From Eudorina sp. 2006-703-Eu-15 (taxonomy: Eukaryota > Chlorophyta > Chlorophyceae > Chlamydomonadales > Volvocaceae): a stretch of DNA of 64,000 nt. How positions within the stretch are numbered: the stretch's first letter is position 1; every line of letters starts with the position of its first letter. Of the stretch, positions 43,462-57,800 are shown in pieces. The notes beneath the pieces were generated by a model. It was not told where the DNA came from and searched no databases. It saw only the letters and a list, made by a program, of their open reading frames with translations. The translations under genes and the position numbers were made by a program. The DNA is taken from assembly GCA_003117195.1 (NCBI GenBank), contig BDSI01000022.1, forward strand, positions 439,053 through 503,052, written 5' to 3'.

Positions 43462-43939
43462 TCAGCCCCTCTGCGCATCCATGTGCTCCCTCACTCGCTG
43501 CACCAGGTCGCCCTTGTTGCCGCTCAGCTTGAGCTTGTGACGCCTGGGCGGGGGAGATGGCGTGGGATGGTGGGGAGGTATAACCTGGGGCTTACTCAAC
43601 GAATCACACTTTAATCCAGTACATGGACCTGCCACCGCGGGCGTCAGGGCGTGACGGGACGGACAGGACATGGCCTTGTTGGCCGGACGCACGTGCCGGA
43701 CCCCCCGGCCCCGCAGGCTACCCAACCTCAGGTACGTGGATAGGTCTTCCTTGGTAAGTTTGTCCAGCCGGTTCTCCCGGTAGTAGGCCTCCCAGTCGAT
43801 GGTTGCGGAGGGACACGCACCGGCCGCGAGGAATGCGACCAGCGGGTGCACAGTGCAACCGCGGCGGCCCAGAGGCCAGGGAACGGGGGTTGGACGAATG
43901 GGATAGACATGCGGCCTGGGTTGGAAATGCCATCGCGCG
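43462..43939 (-). CDS. SAP-domain protein, C-terminal exons (partial)
   Basis: Complement of 43462..43543 and 43727..43939. The two exons join in phase to form a C-terminal SAP motif: DKLTKEDLSTYLR from the first, RHKLKLSGNKGDLVQRVREH from the second, then the stop. SAP motifs are helix-turn-helix DNA/RNA-binding modules. A C-terminal SAP after a short acidic lead (IDWEAYYRENRL) is reminiscent of Ku70 or other chromatin proteins, but no other Ku domain is visible, so I do not name it. The upstream acceptor at 43940 (CCCCAG) is weak. Further minus-strand exons may lie at 44345-44480, where a coding-like frame reads QWHPDHQEGTKVIVGSDQPF. Confidence 0.4.
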
Positions 43940-45832
43940 CTGGGGCACGGTTGTCAGCGCAATGAGATAATGGGACCGGATAACGATGGCCAGTCGAGGA
44001 CCTCTGGTTGAGCCATTGCGGATCTGCTACAGCGGCGATGAGCCACTCATTACTTCAAACTGAAGGGTGCACTGCAGGGCTGCGTGGGCGGAAAATTTGC
44101 GGCTGGGAGGTGTCCGACATTCCTGCCGGAGGGCTGGGGGTGGTGATCGGGGCGCTGTCCTGGCTCGTTGCGACCCCAGCTCCCTCGGGATACCTCGTGA
44201 TTACACGACACATGCTGCGGTAGTTGGTCTTCTTGGTCCATGCACCGAGCGCCGCCCTGCAAAAAGGCGCCTTGGAAAGGCCGCATTCGGGCCCCGGTTG
44301 CACACACACGCGGGTGGGTTCCTCATTAAACACTATCACAGGTATCATCTGCCAGCTTCGCACGACTGCCGCTTCCTCGTTCTCCTCGAACCAGTTTCTG
44401 AACGGTTGGTCGCTTCCGACGATGACCTTGGTGCCCTCCTGGTGGTCGGGGTGCCACTGAACAAACAAGCTTCGGCTGTGCAACGCGCCTGCCCGTCGGA
44501 CATCGGGACACCCGACCACGCGGTGTGCGGCATGGTGCAGTGTTTCTGTTAGCCCTACTCCGGACGGCTCCAGAGGTGGCCGGGAGCCCCGCGACTCCCA
44601 GAACAGACCGACTCGGGCAAGGCCAAGCCCTACGCCCCGAACCACCTCGCCTAACCCGCATCCGAGAGCCGCTCTTAGGTATACGGTTGGGCCGTACTAC
44701 CACTGAGCCGCCAACCGCCTCTGCGGGTCCTGAAGCGGACATGGCGTCACGGCACTACCTGCCCGCCAGCCAGCCAGCCTTGCCGCACGCCGCCCAGGCA
44801 TGAATAGAGCGGGACTCGCGGCCCACATGTACAGTATGTGTTGTACCGGGTGCCCGCCGTCACCCTTACTTATCGTGCCCCTCGCTGTCCTCGGGCTGAG
44901 CGGCCCACGGCCCACGATGATGGAGGCTCCCTGACGTCCTGTACCGGTACCCGGTGGCGACAGGGTGTGTGCGTGGCGGACTGACCATCATTCCTAATCC
45001 CCTCCGCGGGCCGCCGAAATTCATCATGCGCCTCCGCAGCGACAACACAGCAGTGGTCGTCACCGGCACATGCAGTCCATCAAGCTGTCTGGTGACGTAC
45101 GGTACGTACACGGATGGCGTGCTGTACAGGTGCTAGCTACCGAAGCCTCTCGCAATCCAGAGGGCAAATGCAAAACCTCCCTCTCTCATCGAGTCATGGC
45201 GGCGAGCCCACCCCGGGTGCACGGCATCGCTGATCAACGAACGACTCGCGGAGGAGCAGAACAGCGCCGCCGCAGAGCGGCCTTCCCTGCCTACACTTAC
45301 AGCTGCCTCCGAGACGCATTTACAACACTCTAAGGCCGCGCCCAAGCCCCCGCCAGCATCCCTCCCCACATACAGACACACAGTACACCTCCAGTACACC
45401 CACATCACACAACACGCCGCACGCGGCTCTGACCTGCCACCCCGTGCGGCAACGCAGCCTCCAGGCCGAGTGTGCGTGTTATGACCCAGCAAGACAGGAG
45501 GATGCGGCCCTGACCCGCCCTGGTGATCCCGTGAAAAGAATGACCCTGAACCCAACCTACCTACCCCCAACACCTTTGCTCCATCGCTCTCTCAGCCACA
45601 CAACTGCGTGTGGCCTCAGACCGTAGCCTACCATATTCCCATTGACCCGCCCCCCGCCCTGGTTTGCTAGCTGCTGTGTCCAACGCTCGGCTCAGCTGGA
45701 CACCCGTCCACGCCGTGGCGGCCCGCGCGGCCACATCGCCCCGCCTAGGGGGCAGATGGATGGCGACACGGAACCACGGAAGGGAAATCGTTGGGTTTGT
45801 AAGACGCTCCTCCCGGCCGCTGTACCAGTGCG
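43940..45832. other. gap between the SAP fragment and SPT6
   Basis: Possible additional minus-strand exon of the SAP gene at about 44345-44480 (see that entry). The dispersed TTAAACAC motif occurs at 44312-44334. The SPT6 3' UTR lies at the right. No other gene is supported. Confidence 0.4.
45297..45324 (-). terminator. candidate poly(A) signals of SPT6
   Basis: Two TGTAA motifs on the minus strand (complement of 45297-45301 and 45320-45324) lie 509 to 538 bases after the SPT6 stop codon. A long 3' UTR is common in this group; the choice is by motif only. Confidence 0.3.
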
Positions 45833-48800
45833 TTACCACCCCCGATAACCGCTGCCGCCGCCACCGTACTGATTGTACGAACCAGTGCCCTGGGAGCCGT
45901 ACGGCGGCGGCGGTGGGAACCCGCCCTGTCCGCCGTGTCCACCACCGGGGAACTGACTGCCTCCGCCCCCCCCGCCGCCGTACATCCCGGGTCCGCCGCC
46001 GTAGGCGTGCTGCGGTGGGAACTGGCTGCCTCCGCCCCCTCCCCCTCCCCCGCCGTAGTACCCGCCGGCGTTGTACCCGCCGGCGCCGTATCCGCCCATG
46101 CCCCCTCCCCCGCCGTAGGGGCCGGCGCCGCCGCCCTGCGGGACATTGCGGGGCAGATCGACACGTATGTGGACCCGTGCAGCTCTGAGGGTGACGATAC
46201 ACGAAGAGCTGTCGGTCACGAGGCAGCGCATGAGGGGCTCCAGGGGGGGCTCCAGGGGGGAGGCAGCAAGGCGGCAAAACGCGCCGCGGCACGGTGCAAC
46301 GACTGCACGGTGCACCATGCATGCAACCCAATAGCATATATGCTCCGCAGGCACACATGCACAAAGCGGGATCGGGCGGGCGGGCGGGCGGGTTGCATTT
46401 CTAAGCATACATGCACTAAGCGTACAACCAGCACAGCATGCAGGACGATATATATGAGCAGCGTCACAAGACAGCGTTGCGCTGGGCTTGCCCAATGCAA
46501 GAAACCCCAGTCTGCGGGGTGTCTGGACCCTTGAAGGGCAGGAGGTGCAGTACAGTACGGTAGGGTCCTCTGCTTCCCTTCCCCGTCGCAGGACCCGACG
46601 TGGCCCCCATCAGCCCCACCTGCATCCCCGTCCGCATGTGCGGCACATCGCGGGGGCCGCCCGGGTAGGCCCCCGCCTCCGCCCGGTGGGCTCCAGCGCG
46701 TTTGGACCTGTGGAGGTTTCGGCCGGGCGGATCAAGTCGTGCGGGGAGGGGGCCACAGAGCAGGTGCGGTACCGAGGCAGTCGTCAGATATCAGGTATCA
46801 GATATCACCCAGGTGGCTGGCGTCTAGTACAATGCCCTGGATGGCAGAGCTGCGCTTGCCGCGTGATCTTCAGCCTCTGCGCTGTCCTCCCGCCTCCCAC
46901 CTCCCGCCCCTACAAATTTCTGATACCCTCCCGCCCCAAGTCCCCCCCCAAAGACTCACGGGTCGACGGGCTGCCGCTTGAACGTGGCCAGCACGTGCTC
47001 GATGTCCGTGTACGTCCGGGAGCGGAAGTAGAAGCCCTTGGGGGTGGCGTGGAAGGGCTCCTTGTGAACCGACGAGTTCACGCAGAACACGATGTAAAAG
47101 GTGTTGCCCTGCAGGAGGGGGCGGGCGGGGCGGCGCGACGGGGCGGGTCGGGTCGGGGTGGGGCGGGGTGGGGCACCAGTTTGTTTTCGGGTGGAGAAGG
47201 CGCCGGCTGGCCAGCATCGCTCCGCCGTCCGTTGGTAACAATGTACCAGGAGGGAAAACATTCAATGCAGAGGGCGGGGCGCAACCCCATCCCGCCGCTG
47301 GCAAATTGCTGCATCCACGCCCGCGCCAATCGGGACAAGACGGCGGGCCGGACGGACGTGTGCGCTGCGCTGCCCCCCCCCCTTCCCCCCTTGAGGAAAG
47401 CCGAACGATCTAGATTCTTAACTGCCTTCACACTGCAATACCCAGACAGGGATCAGACAGGGACCACAAGCCCACCCGCCCACACGGTCACGATCACTAC
47501 TACGGATCGCAACCCATGCCGCAGGCCGGCTCACCTTGTGTATGGTCAGGTAGTAAGGGTGCACCTTGGGGTTGGCCTGCTTCTCCTGTCGCACCCGGTC
47601 CTCCACCACCGCCTGGGCCGCGTCCACATACTTCCTGGGGAGACAGCGCAGGGCAGGGCAGGGCAGGACGTCGCACTCCGGCAAGGTAGTTGCATCATCA
47701 TCCGCAGCGCTCATCCGTGACCTCCCAGGGCTGCTGCAGCGACAGCTCGTGCGGGCGGCGCCGGCGTATGCCGCCATCGCGGCGATGCATGCAGCACGCG
47801 CAGGTCTCACGATGGCAGCCCAGCGAGCTGTCCAGGTCCGACACAACACACCACCGGACAGCAGATCCAGGCAGGCATCACCACGCCGCACATGCACCTG
47901 GCGGCCGCGGCGGCGGCCCGGAGTCACAACCCCGCCCCCCGGTCCGCTGCCGGGCAGTACCGCTATCCGGTATGCGGCAACGGTGGCCACCCACCTGTGG
48001 CTCGTGACCGCCATGCAGTTCTGCACCAGCGGCTCCACGAACTCCGCCACCACCTGGTCCAGGTCCTCGTACTGCACCGTCCCTAGGCCGCAGTAGTTGA
48101 GGTCGATGCTGAACGGCGGCGCCAGCGTCAGGTGAGCGGCTGCGGAGGAGGAGGAGGAGGAGCGGCAGGGCGGGCGGGGAGGAGCGGAGCGGACATGGGG
48201 GGACAGGGCGGTGGTAGATAGACAGGAGGAGGAGGCTGTGAACTTCTGGGTAATCTTGATGCTTTCGTGGGCAATCTTGATCGGGTTCACGCCGTCGCTG
48301 TATATCTCCCTGTGCGGTCTTCGACATTTCTTTTCGAATGTCGACAAGCGCCCTGGTTTGCGGGATGCTGACTGGGCCACGAGGTCTCACATTCCTTCAT
48401 CACAATGTGTACGCAGACACAGAGGACACAGAGGACGCGGGGCTGCTCTCACCCAGGCCCTGCGGCTTGTCGCTCTCCTGCAGCTGCACCGCCATGATGA
48501 CCGGCAGGTTGGACTCGCGGCCGTGCGCCGTCTTGATGGAGACGTCCAGCACGTTGGGGTTGCCGCGCACGTTGGGCCGGATGATGCAGGTGCCCACCGG
48601 CACGTCCTCCTTGCCCAGAGCCGCGTTCGCGTCCACCTGCGACCACATACGTGGGGCCGGGTGGGGCCGGGTGTCGGGTGCGGATGAGGGTGCGGGTGCG
48701 GATGAGGGTGCGGGTGCGGATGAGGGTGCGGGTGCGGATGAGGGTGCGGGTGCGGATGAGGGTGCGGGTGCGGATGAGGGTGCGGGTGCGGATGAGGGTG

Positions 48801-51800
48801 CGGGTGCGGATGAGGGTGCGGGTGCGGATGAGGGTGCGGGTGCGGATGAGGGTGCGGGTGGGGCCGGGTGTCGGGTGCGGATGAGGGTGCGGGTGCGGAT
48901 GAGGGTGCGGGTGTTGGTGCGGGTGTTGGCGTTATGGTCTAAGACACTAAGAGGCTCAGCCGCGAAATGGTGGGGAGGTGTTCGTGTGTGGGTGTCGGCG
49001 GGCGCGCTTTCCCCCGCCTCCTCCTGTTCACAGGTGCGTATGCATCTGGTCGGGCCAGGTCAGGGAATGTCAGGGGACAAGTGCAGTTTGGCCCGGAGAT
49101 GTCGACAGGACAGGGGCCGGACGGGGCAGGGGTGCAGGGGCAAAGCAGCGTCGGGCCAATGGGTTGGCAGAGGAGCAGCCGCGCAGCAGCAGCAGCAGCA
49201 GCAGCAGCGGCGGCCCCACCCACCATGGACACGTTCTTGAACATGGGGTGGCGGATGGGCCGCACGAGGATGTGCTGCTCGCGGGGCCGGTGCTCGTCGG
49301 CCCGCCGCTTGGCACTGGGCTCGCCGCGCTCCCGGGGCCTGCGGGGGCGGGTCGGGGGACAGCCGGGCAGACGCCCCAAGGTCGTGACGCGGGGAACGGA
49401 ATGGGGCGCAGTGGACCACAAGGGAGGGCGGGTGGGAGGGAAGGCAGTGGCGCTCGTGTGGACGGCGGGGTGGGTGTTTAATGTTAGACCCATCCAGACC
49501 CGACGTGTGTGGGTGTGCTCGCGCTGAGCGATGCAGGGGACCCGACCAGTACGCCGCCAAAGTCCCTAAATTTCGTTTGTATTCATTTTCCTAAAAGTAA
49601 AACTACATTTTAGTTTGTATTATGAAAGATTTTAGTTTGTATTATGAAAGATTACTGCTCGTTCTTATACTGTCCTTGATATGCGAAACCTACGTTGTTA
49701 CCCATTAAAATGTCCTAAGTCTTGCGGGGTCGCCAGGGGATCGCCGAGATGAGTTCGAGGGTCCCCGACGGGTCGTGACGGGGTGTGATCATGCGCGTGT
49801 AGAGATCCATTACCGGGCTGTTGCTGGACACACACCACATTGCCATTTCCATTGCCCCGCGCCCTCCCAAAGACGCGCACCCCTCTCTCCGAGCCCCGAG
49901 GCCCCCAGCCGGCCTCCGCTAACCCACGCTGACGTCGGGGCTCGTGCCCCGCGCACTCACACGTAGAATGGCTCCCGTTCCTTGCAGTACCGGTTCTCGT
50001 AGTACCCGTCCTCGTCGTTCACCACCGACGACCTGAGGGTCCAGGGAGGGAGGACCGGGGGCCCCAAGTCAGGAGCCAGTGGGGGTTCGGACAGTCCAGC
50101 AGAGGCGGTTCTTCGAGCGGGGCTCATCCTGCCGAGCGCTCCACAGCAGACGCCCCGGGCCGACACGAAACACCAGCGGCAGCAACCAGCGTGAGACATG
50201 CCGCATCCTCCGCGCGCCCACACAGCAGGTGTTTAGAAAACAGACCCGCCCGACCCAAACCAAGCACCAATCACAGCAGGTGTTGCACGCGAGGCCGCCA
50301 TGCCCCTCTCCGCCTCAGCTCGCTCGCTTTCAGCTGCACGCGGCACACGCGCTTGCCGACCTCGAAAGCCTCCACCCCACCCCGGCACCCCGGCAGCCTC
50401 CACGACGCCTCGCCTCTCTCCCTCCCCCCCATCATCACCAGCTCAAGTGCCACCAGTGGATCACAGCACCGACGGGTTCGCCGTTCCCTCCAACAACTAC
50501 AGCACTGCACTGCAGGATGTCCGGACTTCTTCTCGTCCCTGCTAGTGCGTCTGGACCCTCCTCCTTTTTGTCAATAAAGACAGCGAAATCGCGAAACGAT
50601 CACCGATCGCGTAGTACTTGTCCGGTTGGCTGACGCCGCCGTCGAAGCAGAACGTAATAGCAGACCCTCCTCCCCCCCTCCCTCCCCCGTATTAGCAGAC
50701 CCTCCTCCCCCCCTCCCTCCCCCGTATTAGCAGACCCTCCTCCCTCCCCCTCCCTCCCTCCCCCGCGTCTCGCTCACTTGGTGGACAGGATGACCATGAA
50801 GCGCTTGCCCTCGCCGCTGGCGTCCGGCTGCTCCTCCACCCGCAGGATGCGCGCGCGCGCCACCGTGTTGAGCCGCGACTGCATGGCCGCCTGCCACTCG
50901 GGCCCGCCGATGCGACCCGAGTACGTCCCCGAGCCGCTCACGTCCTCGGCCCGCACCATGCCCTCGGTGCCGCTGCTGATGAGCACCACCTTGAGCGCGT
51001 CCCGGGTGACGTACGTGATCTTCACCTGAGGTGAGCGCGCGGTCCGTGCGGGGTTGGCTGGAGCTGAAGGTCAACAGGAACCCACCTCGTGCCCGCCGGG
51101 CCGGGCCGGGCCGGGCCGGGGCATCTATGGCGCCGCGCGGAGCGGGCCCTCAGCTGCGCACACGGCCACCAGTACCACACGGCCACGTGTCACGCAACGA
51201 AACACGCCCATGTACTGGGGTTTAACCCTTATGAACCTTCTTGTGACCCGGGCCGCGACTGCAGCCCTGAGCTTCAGCCCTGGGCTACAGCCCCCCAACC
51301 CTGAGCCACGCGCCCCCAGCCCTGGACTCACATCGACGATACGGCCCTCCCGCAGGCTTTCCTCGCTCTCGTTATTGCAGAGCATGTACACCTGGTGCAT
51401 CGAGTCGGATCGGGCACAGTCCATTCAGGGGCGCCGTTCAGGAGCAAACTGGCGGCCATCAACAGGCAAGGCAAGAGGCAACGCGATGGGTAGAGTCCCG
51501 CGCACCAGCACCGGCGCTGCACCGCACACAATCCAAGCAGCTTACGCATGCGGACAACGGCTGGGCACTGCCACGCGCTTTGCATCACAGCACGCGGCCC
51601 TGTCCTGCCCGCCGGATAACACACAGCGCTCAGGTTGCGCGCACAAGAGGGCGCTCGCCACGGGCGCACCCGTCGTCAACCTCCGCCCCGCCCCCCCCAC
51701 CCCCCCCCCCGCCCCCTAAACCCCGCCCCACCTGCATCGGGCTGAGTTCCGCCCAGTGCGGCCGCAGCTCCAGGTTGGGGCACACCAGCTCCGCCACGAT

Positions 51801-54800
51801 GTCGATGAGGGACGCCAGACCGGGGCTGGGGCCCGTCAACCCGATGTCGTTCATGAAGGCCTCCAGGTCGTAGCACTCGATCTGCGGGGGGGAGGGACCA
51901 GGGGAGGATGCAGCGCGCAGGGATCCTGTGAGCAGGCGGGCGCTGATATCGGCTCCAGCGGTCAATTGCACCAGGCGCGAGCTGCAGACTACAGCGCCGC
52001 CGCCGAGAAATCGAGAACCCGGGGATATTCACTGAGAACGGACCGGATGCAGGGGACCTAAACAGTTGCGCTTCACGACTTGTCGGTATCTTAACCCGGC
52101 ACCGCTGAATCCGAGCAGGATTCGAGAGGAAACAGACATCGGAACCACGCCACTCTGGGGCGTAACGGTGTCAGTCCGACGCGGTTGCAACCGCTGGACG
52201 CAACTCGCTTGCTCCTGAGGGCGCTCCACCCGCACCTTGTCGCGTTTCTCCAGCGCCTCCTCCGCGTCCCCGCCGCCGGCCGCCGCCTGCGCCAGCTGGA
52301 TGGCCAGGCGGTACATCTCGGGGCTGATGCGGGTGTTGTCCAGCGTGCGGAAGGACAGGTTCTCCAGGTGCCGGACGCCCGGGACCTTGAGCACGCGCAG
52401 GTAGGGGCCCGCGTTCCTGCGCGGGGGGGACAAGGGACAGGGGACAGGGGAGGGCAGGGCCGCGCCAGGGCCCCCGACTTCGAGGGACGACAACGCTCGA
52501 GCATGCCCACGGCCGTGATGCAAGAGGAGGAGGGACCACTCCGGGTGTGCGATGTCGATCGGAGTGTGTAGCGCTAGCTGTAGACCGGGTTGGACTGGGC
52601 GGCTTGGGTTGCAAGCTTGGGTTGCAAGCTTGGGTTGCAAGCTTGGGTTGCAACGGGCCGCTGGCGGCGACCGTGTGTTTAGAAATGAAAACCGACCGTG
52701 TGTCCGAGCAGAGAGGTAAAGGGCCGTACAGCTGAAAAGCTCGGTTCTTAGTGTAATGGACCAAGACGGCGATGCGTGGGCCCTTCCCTGACCCGCACCA
52801 AGACCACTCGTGTCACCAGCTGTCTCAGCTGCTCACCCCCGTCGCGATCCCCGGGCAATCCTCCGCGACTGGATCCCCTCAACGGGGTCAATCAACACGC
52901 ACCTGAACACCACCTTGCCCATGACCCCGAGGTCCTTGTACAGCATGGACCTGCTCTCCGCCTTGTTGCGGTTGCGGGTGAGCGCAGCCAGCAGCGCACC
53001 CGCCTTGCGCGGACCCAGGCCGGGCACGAACTGCAGCAGCTCCGAGCGCCACGCCACGTTGCAGGCCAGGTTCACGTCCACGCCCACCTGCACACCCACC
53101 CAGTCAGCCCAGTCAACGAGAGGGCGCGCCGTCGGGAACGTGTGCCTGTGCCGCGCCGAAACCTGCCGTATTCCACACGTGTGTCACCCACGCACCTGCG
53201 CCGTGGCGGTCACCATGACGCGCACCACCGTCGCCATGCGCTCTTCCTTGCCCAGCGAGTCCTGCATGTCGTACACGTTGAGCGACAGCACCTGCAGGCA
53301 CAGACAGACACGCACGGCCACATACCGACGCTCAGTCGCAACTCCTAATTAGACACCTGGTCCTCGGTTACCTTCCTCTGAAGTCTTGTGCGAACCGCAC
53401 TCGACGACTGCTGTCTCTTAATCCTGTTCTGAGCACCATGCCGGCGCCACCACACCGCTCGTGCCCAACAGGCGCCAATGCCAACAGCATAGTTAGGCAG
53501 ATTCACGGCGAGCTGGTAAACGCTCCGCCAACCTGAGCTGCTTAGGCCTTCTCTCACCCCCCCCCGCACTACGTAAGTATACTGAGTTGTGCTGGGTGTG
53601 CCCGGGTTCGTTCTTCGGGTTTATTTCTTTTTTCAATTTACCCCCCCCCCACACACACACACACCCGACACCAAAGCGTGCGCCTCACCTCGCGGTCAGG
53701 TCCACACAGCGCCGCGAGCAGCGACAGCGGGTCCAGCGCGCCGCGCCCCAGCCCGACCGCCCGCCGCACCAGCGGCGCGTGCTCCCGCAGCTCCGACCTG
53801 GCTGCGGCGCTGTTCTCCCACAGCTTGGCCAGCTTCTCCTCCACCGGGTAGCAGATGATGCCGCGCGTCTCGTGCTCCTGCAGGGCGCTGCGGGGAGGGG
53901 GCCAGCCGCAGCCCATTCGTTGGAGCGCGCGGTACACACGAGCGTGTTGGAAGCCGACAGGCGCACACAGCAAGACAGCTTCGCGTAACTTGGACTTGGC
54001 ATCACCGTAGGCGGGGAACCACGCAAGGCAAGCACCTGCCTGCTGCACTGCGCGCTGGAGAACTTTTCCAACGGCGCAGCCGCCCACTTGGTAATGTGGC
54101 TCCACCAGCACAAATAACGGGCGTAAAGCACGGCGCGAATACGGCAATCGTGCGTGAAGCAGCCCACAGGCCGGGTTGGGTGAATACTCCTCCCTCCATG
54201 CGTACAGCAGCTGCACACACACCCGTCCGCGCTCCGCTTCCCCCCCCCCCGGCCCCCCCTCACACTCACTCGGCGCTGTGCTCCAGCAGCGAGTCCGCGA
54301 TGTTGCGGATGTCCTCGTGCAGCTGGCGGCACTGCGGCGCCGATATGCCCACCAGCACCGCGTGCGGCAGGTGCTCCAGGAGCTTCTCGCGGATGCGCGC
54401 AGCGTCCTTGGACTGCAGGCGGGGAGGCGGGTCATGGTGCATGACATGGGTCAGGAGGACAAGAGTGCGACACAGCAGGCAGGACGACGGGTCGACGGTT
54501 ATGGCGGCGTCAGGACTCGAATAGTGAAAATCCTTTCATTCGCCGTCCAGCGATACAAAAACATATCTGTGTTCCCTAACTCGATTCGAAAAGGACGTGC
54601 GCCTACGGCTGTAGGATCCATGGAAAGATGGAAAGGTACAATTTGGAGATGGGAGCCCACCTTGGCCGGGTCGCTGAATACGGCCCCCGCGGCCTGCCCG
54701 CTGCGCCGCAGGTTGCCGGACAGCTGCCCCGCGAAGAAGAAGTCCACCATGTTGCCCAGCTCGTTGAGGAACACGACCGCCGTGTTGTTCGGCTGACCGG

Positions 54801-57800
54801 TGGCGGGATTCAGCTCCTGCACAGGGAAGAAGGGCCGCAAACGTCCGCCGTCACACACGTCCGCCGTCACAAGTCACGCGCACGTCCGCACAGACTGCCA
54901 ACACCTTTAAAGTGGTCGGGTAGAGGGAGAGGTTGACACCACGACACCACGAGCACGAACATCGATGCAACGACACATGGCCATGGCGCGCTAAGGTTTC
55001 ATCATCGGGACAAAGTATGGTTGTAGGACGCCGCCCGCCGGTTCCAAAGAGAATGCGCGTGCGCCTTCGGCACCGGGTCCCCCGACAGCCCCCGCCCTTC
55101 CCGATGGCGCGCCTCCGGTCTCCCAGCCCTCCGTACCTGGTTGCCGTAGATGACGATGCACAGCCGCGGGTGCGTCAGGAACTCGTCCTCCGCATCCGCC
55201 AGGGGCAAACGGAGGGGCCCGGCCGTGGCCACGTGCCACAGGGCGTCCGCGTACCTGCGGTGGATATATCAATCCCTCCTGGTCGTTGGAGGTGTCCTGA
55301 GCAGGCTGACCTGGCGTTAACGCCCCACAGATTGGTCGCCCGGAGGGACGATTGGATGTGTGCTGGAGCCGTGTGTACCTGCTTCCTAGGGGGCATATGC
55401 GGCCCTGCGAGATAAAGCAGACTCGAGGCAGCCCCCGGAGGTACAGCCGCAACCCCCGGATCGCCCCCTCTCGCACATCCTACAGTGGCAGGCGGGCGTC
55501 AAAGTCCCCTCCCCACACCACCGCCGTCTGTTAAACTCCGCCGCACACTCGTGCACTGCTTGCCCTCCCTCCACTGCCCTGATGCCCATTAAGGCAGCGA
55601 AACCGCAAATCACCATACCCCTAACAGTTGCCCGGGCCCGCGCCCGGTATCCCCTCATCCCTTACCCCCGGGCCCCCAAACACTCGACCCACCCCGCCCG
55701 GCCGCTGCCGGCCAACTGCTGTACTCACTGTCGAAGTGCGTACTCCCGGGCATCAGCCAGCAGCTTGGACTGGAAGTGCGTGCGGAAGGTGGGGATCAGG
55801 TGCTGCTCCACGGCCGACTTGACGATCTCGTGCCGCAGGGTGTTCCACTGCTGCGCGATCGCGCCGCGGTCACCTGGCGGCATGCGTCACGGGGGGGATA
55901 TAGGAAATTGGTAGACATATGTATACTCACGGGGGGGGGGGCACGGATCACGGATACGGGCGCGGGCGCGGACCCCCTCGATACGGGAAGCCGCAAGAGC
56001 TGCCGTTTCGGGGGTGACGACCGGTGTGCTCGGCGCATGTGGTGAACGCAACGCTTTCCACCCGGTCCCGGTGCGGCCCATTGCACCTGGGGGTGACAGG
56101 TTCCGCGTCCTGGTTACCATGGACACAACAAAGCCCCACGAGGGACATCCACCCCGAGGGGCGGTCTCGGTCCGCCGCAGGCCGCCGTCTCCCGACAGCC
56201 CCCCCTACCCGCCGTCGCTTTCAGGCACCAAACCAGCCGCAACCCCTCCCCTTTCATACACGGCGCGCCGCGCTTGCGACACGGAAGGCCCCTCTCTGTC
56301 CAGCGCAATTTGGATACGCCTACGCCAATTTCCGACACCCCTCCCTGGCGGCCCCAAGACAGCGCCCCCGTCCACTCACTCGACTGGTACAGCTCCGCGA
56401 CGTCCGCCACCAGCTTTTCCTGCTGCGCGGACTCCAGGTGCAGCCGCACGTTGGCCAGCCGCTCCCGGTTGGCGTCCTCCAGCCGCAGCATCAGGTCCGA
56501 GCCGCCGAAGCTGTGCAGCGGCTTCTTCTTCAGTCGAGCCGCCAGGGCGTACCTGCTCGGGGTTACAAGTGAAAACAGCCCAGACAGACCCATCTGCTCG
56601 GGGTGTGCGAGTGCAGCAGCGCAGTAACGGGCCAGCCGGCTGAGCTAGGCACGCGCGGGCTGGACCCGGGCCACACACATACATGCATGGGCTCCGCGTG
56701 CTCTTTGTCATGTACCTCGACGGTCGAGCTGAATCCTCGTTTCTCGCGGCTCAGATAGTTATATACATCGACATGCACCCCTCCGAAAACAAATGCATAC
56801 ATGAAACATGATGCAATCATGCCGGGGTCGGGACTGGGGGCGGGGCCGGCCCGCCAGACTCTCAACCCCGCGGCACTGCCTCCGCCTGTACCCACCCCCC
56901 CACCGCAGCCTACTTGTGGAAGGGGTCCAGCACCGCCTGCCCCGCCTCTGTCGCGTCCGCCGATACCACCGCGTGGCGGAAGAACTCGTTGCGCAGGAAG
57001 GTGCGCACGCCCGAGTCGTTCACCAGGTTGGAGACCGCCGCCGCGCGGACCTAAGGGAGAGGCGGAGGACCCGACGCCAAGGGCAGCAGCGTGCGCATGA
57101 CGTGGGCCCAGGGCGAGCCCACGAACACGACACACACGCGCGTTGGTGTGTTTTTATCAACCCAGCGTAACCATCGTAACGGGGCTCAAGAAATTGATGG
57201 ACCTCACAAGCAAAGCCCACCGTCCTCTATGATCAGACATATGCCGCCGCGTGGCTCCTCGGACAGCATCCTCCTGTTCCCATCACAGGGTGCAGTCCAA
57301 CGTACCGCCGTTTGGCAGCCCAGCAAGGGGACTGCCCCGACGGGCGAACGGCGCGGCTTGGCACCGGCGCGTTAAGATCACCCGCCCGGTCACTTTCCCC
57401 TCCCCTCCCCTCCCCTCCCCTCCCCTGCCCTGCCCTGCCCTGCCCTGCCCTCCCCTCCCTCCCCTCCCCTCCCCTCCCCTCCCCTCCCCTCCCCTCCCCT
57501 GCCCTCCCCTGCCCTCCCCTGCCCTGCCCTCCCCTCCCCTCCCCTCCCCTCCCCTCCCCTCCCCTCCCTCCCCTCCCCTCCCCTCCCCTCTCCTGCCCTT
57601 CCCTCCCCTCCCCTTCCCCCACCTGGCTGACTAGGTTCTCCGTCGTGAAGGAGCCGATGATGACGTTCTGAGGCCACAGGGACAGTCAGGGAGATGGGAG
57701 GGGGCCGACTGCCGACAGGACTGCGCGACCCAGGCAGGACCCCTTGCACGCGATAGGTGCGACAACCGGGGGGCGGGTCTAGCTGCACGGCCGCCAACAG

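Noticed and set aside
48338..49240. 300-codon plus-strand ORF with Ala-Asp-Glu-Gly repeats
   Set aside because: It is the 18-bp minisatellite in an SPT6 intron and is antisense to SPT6 exons.
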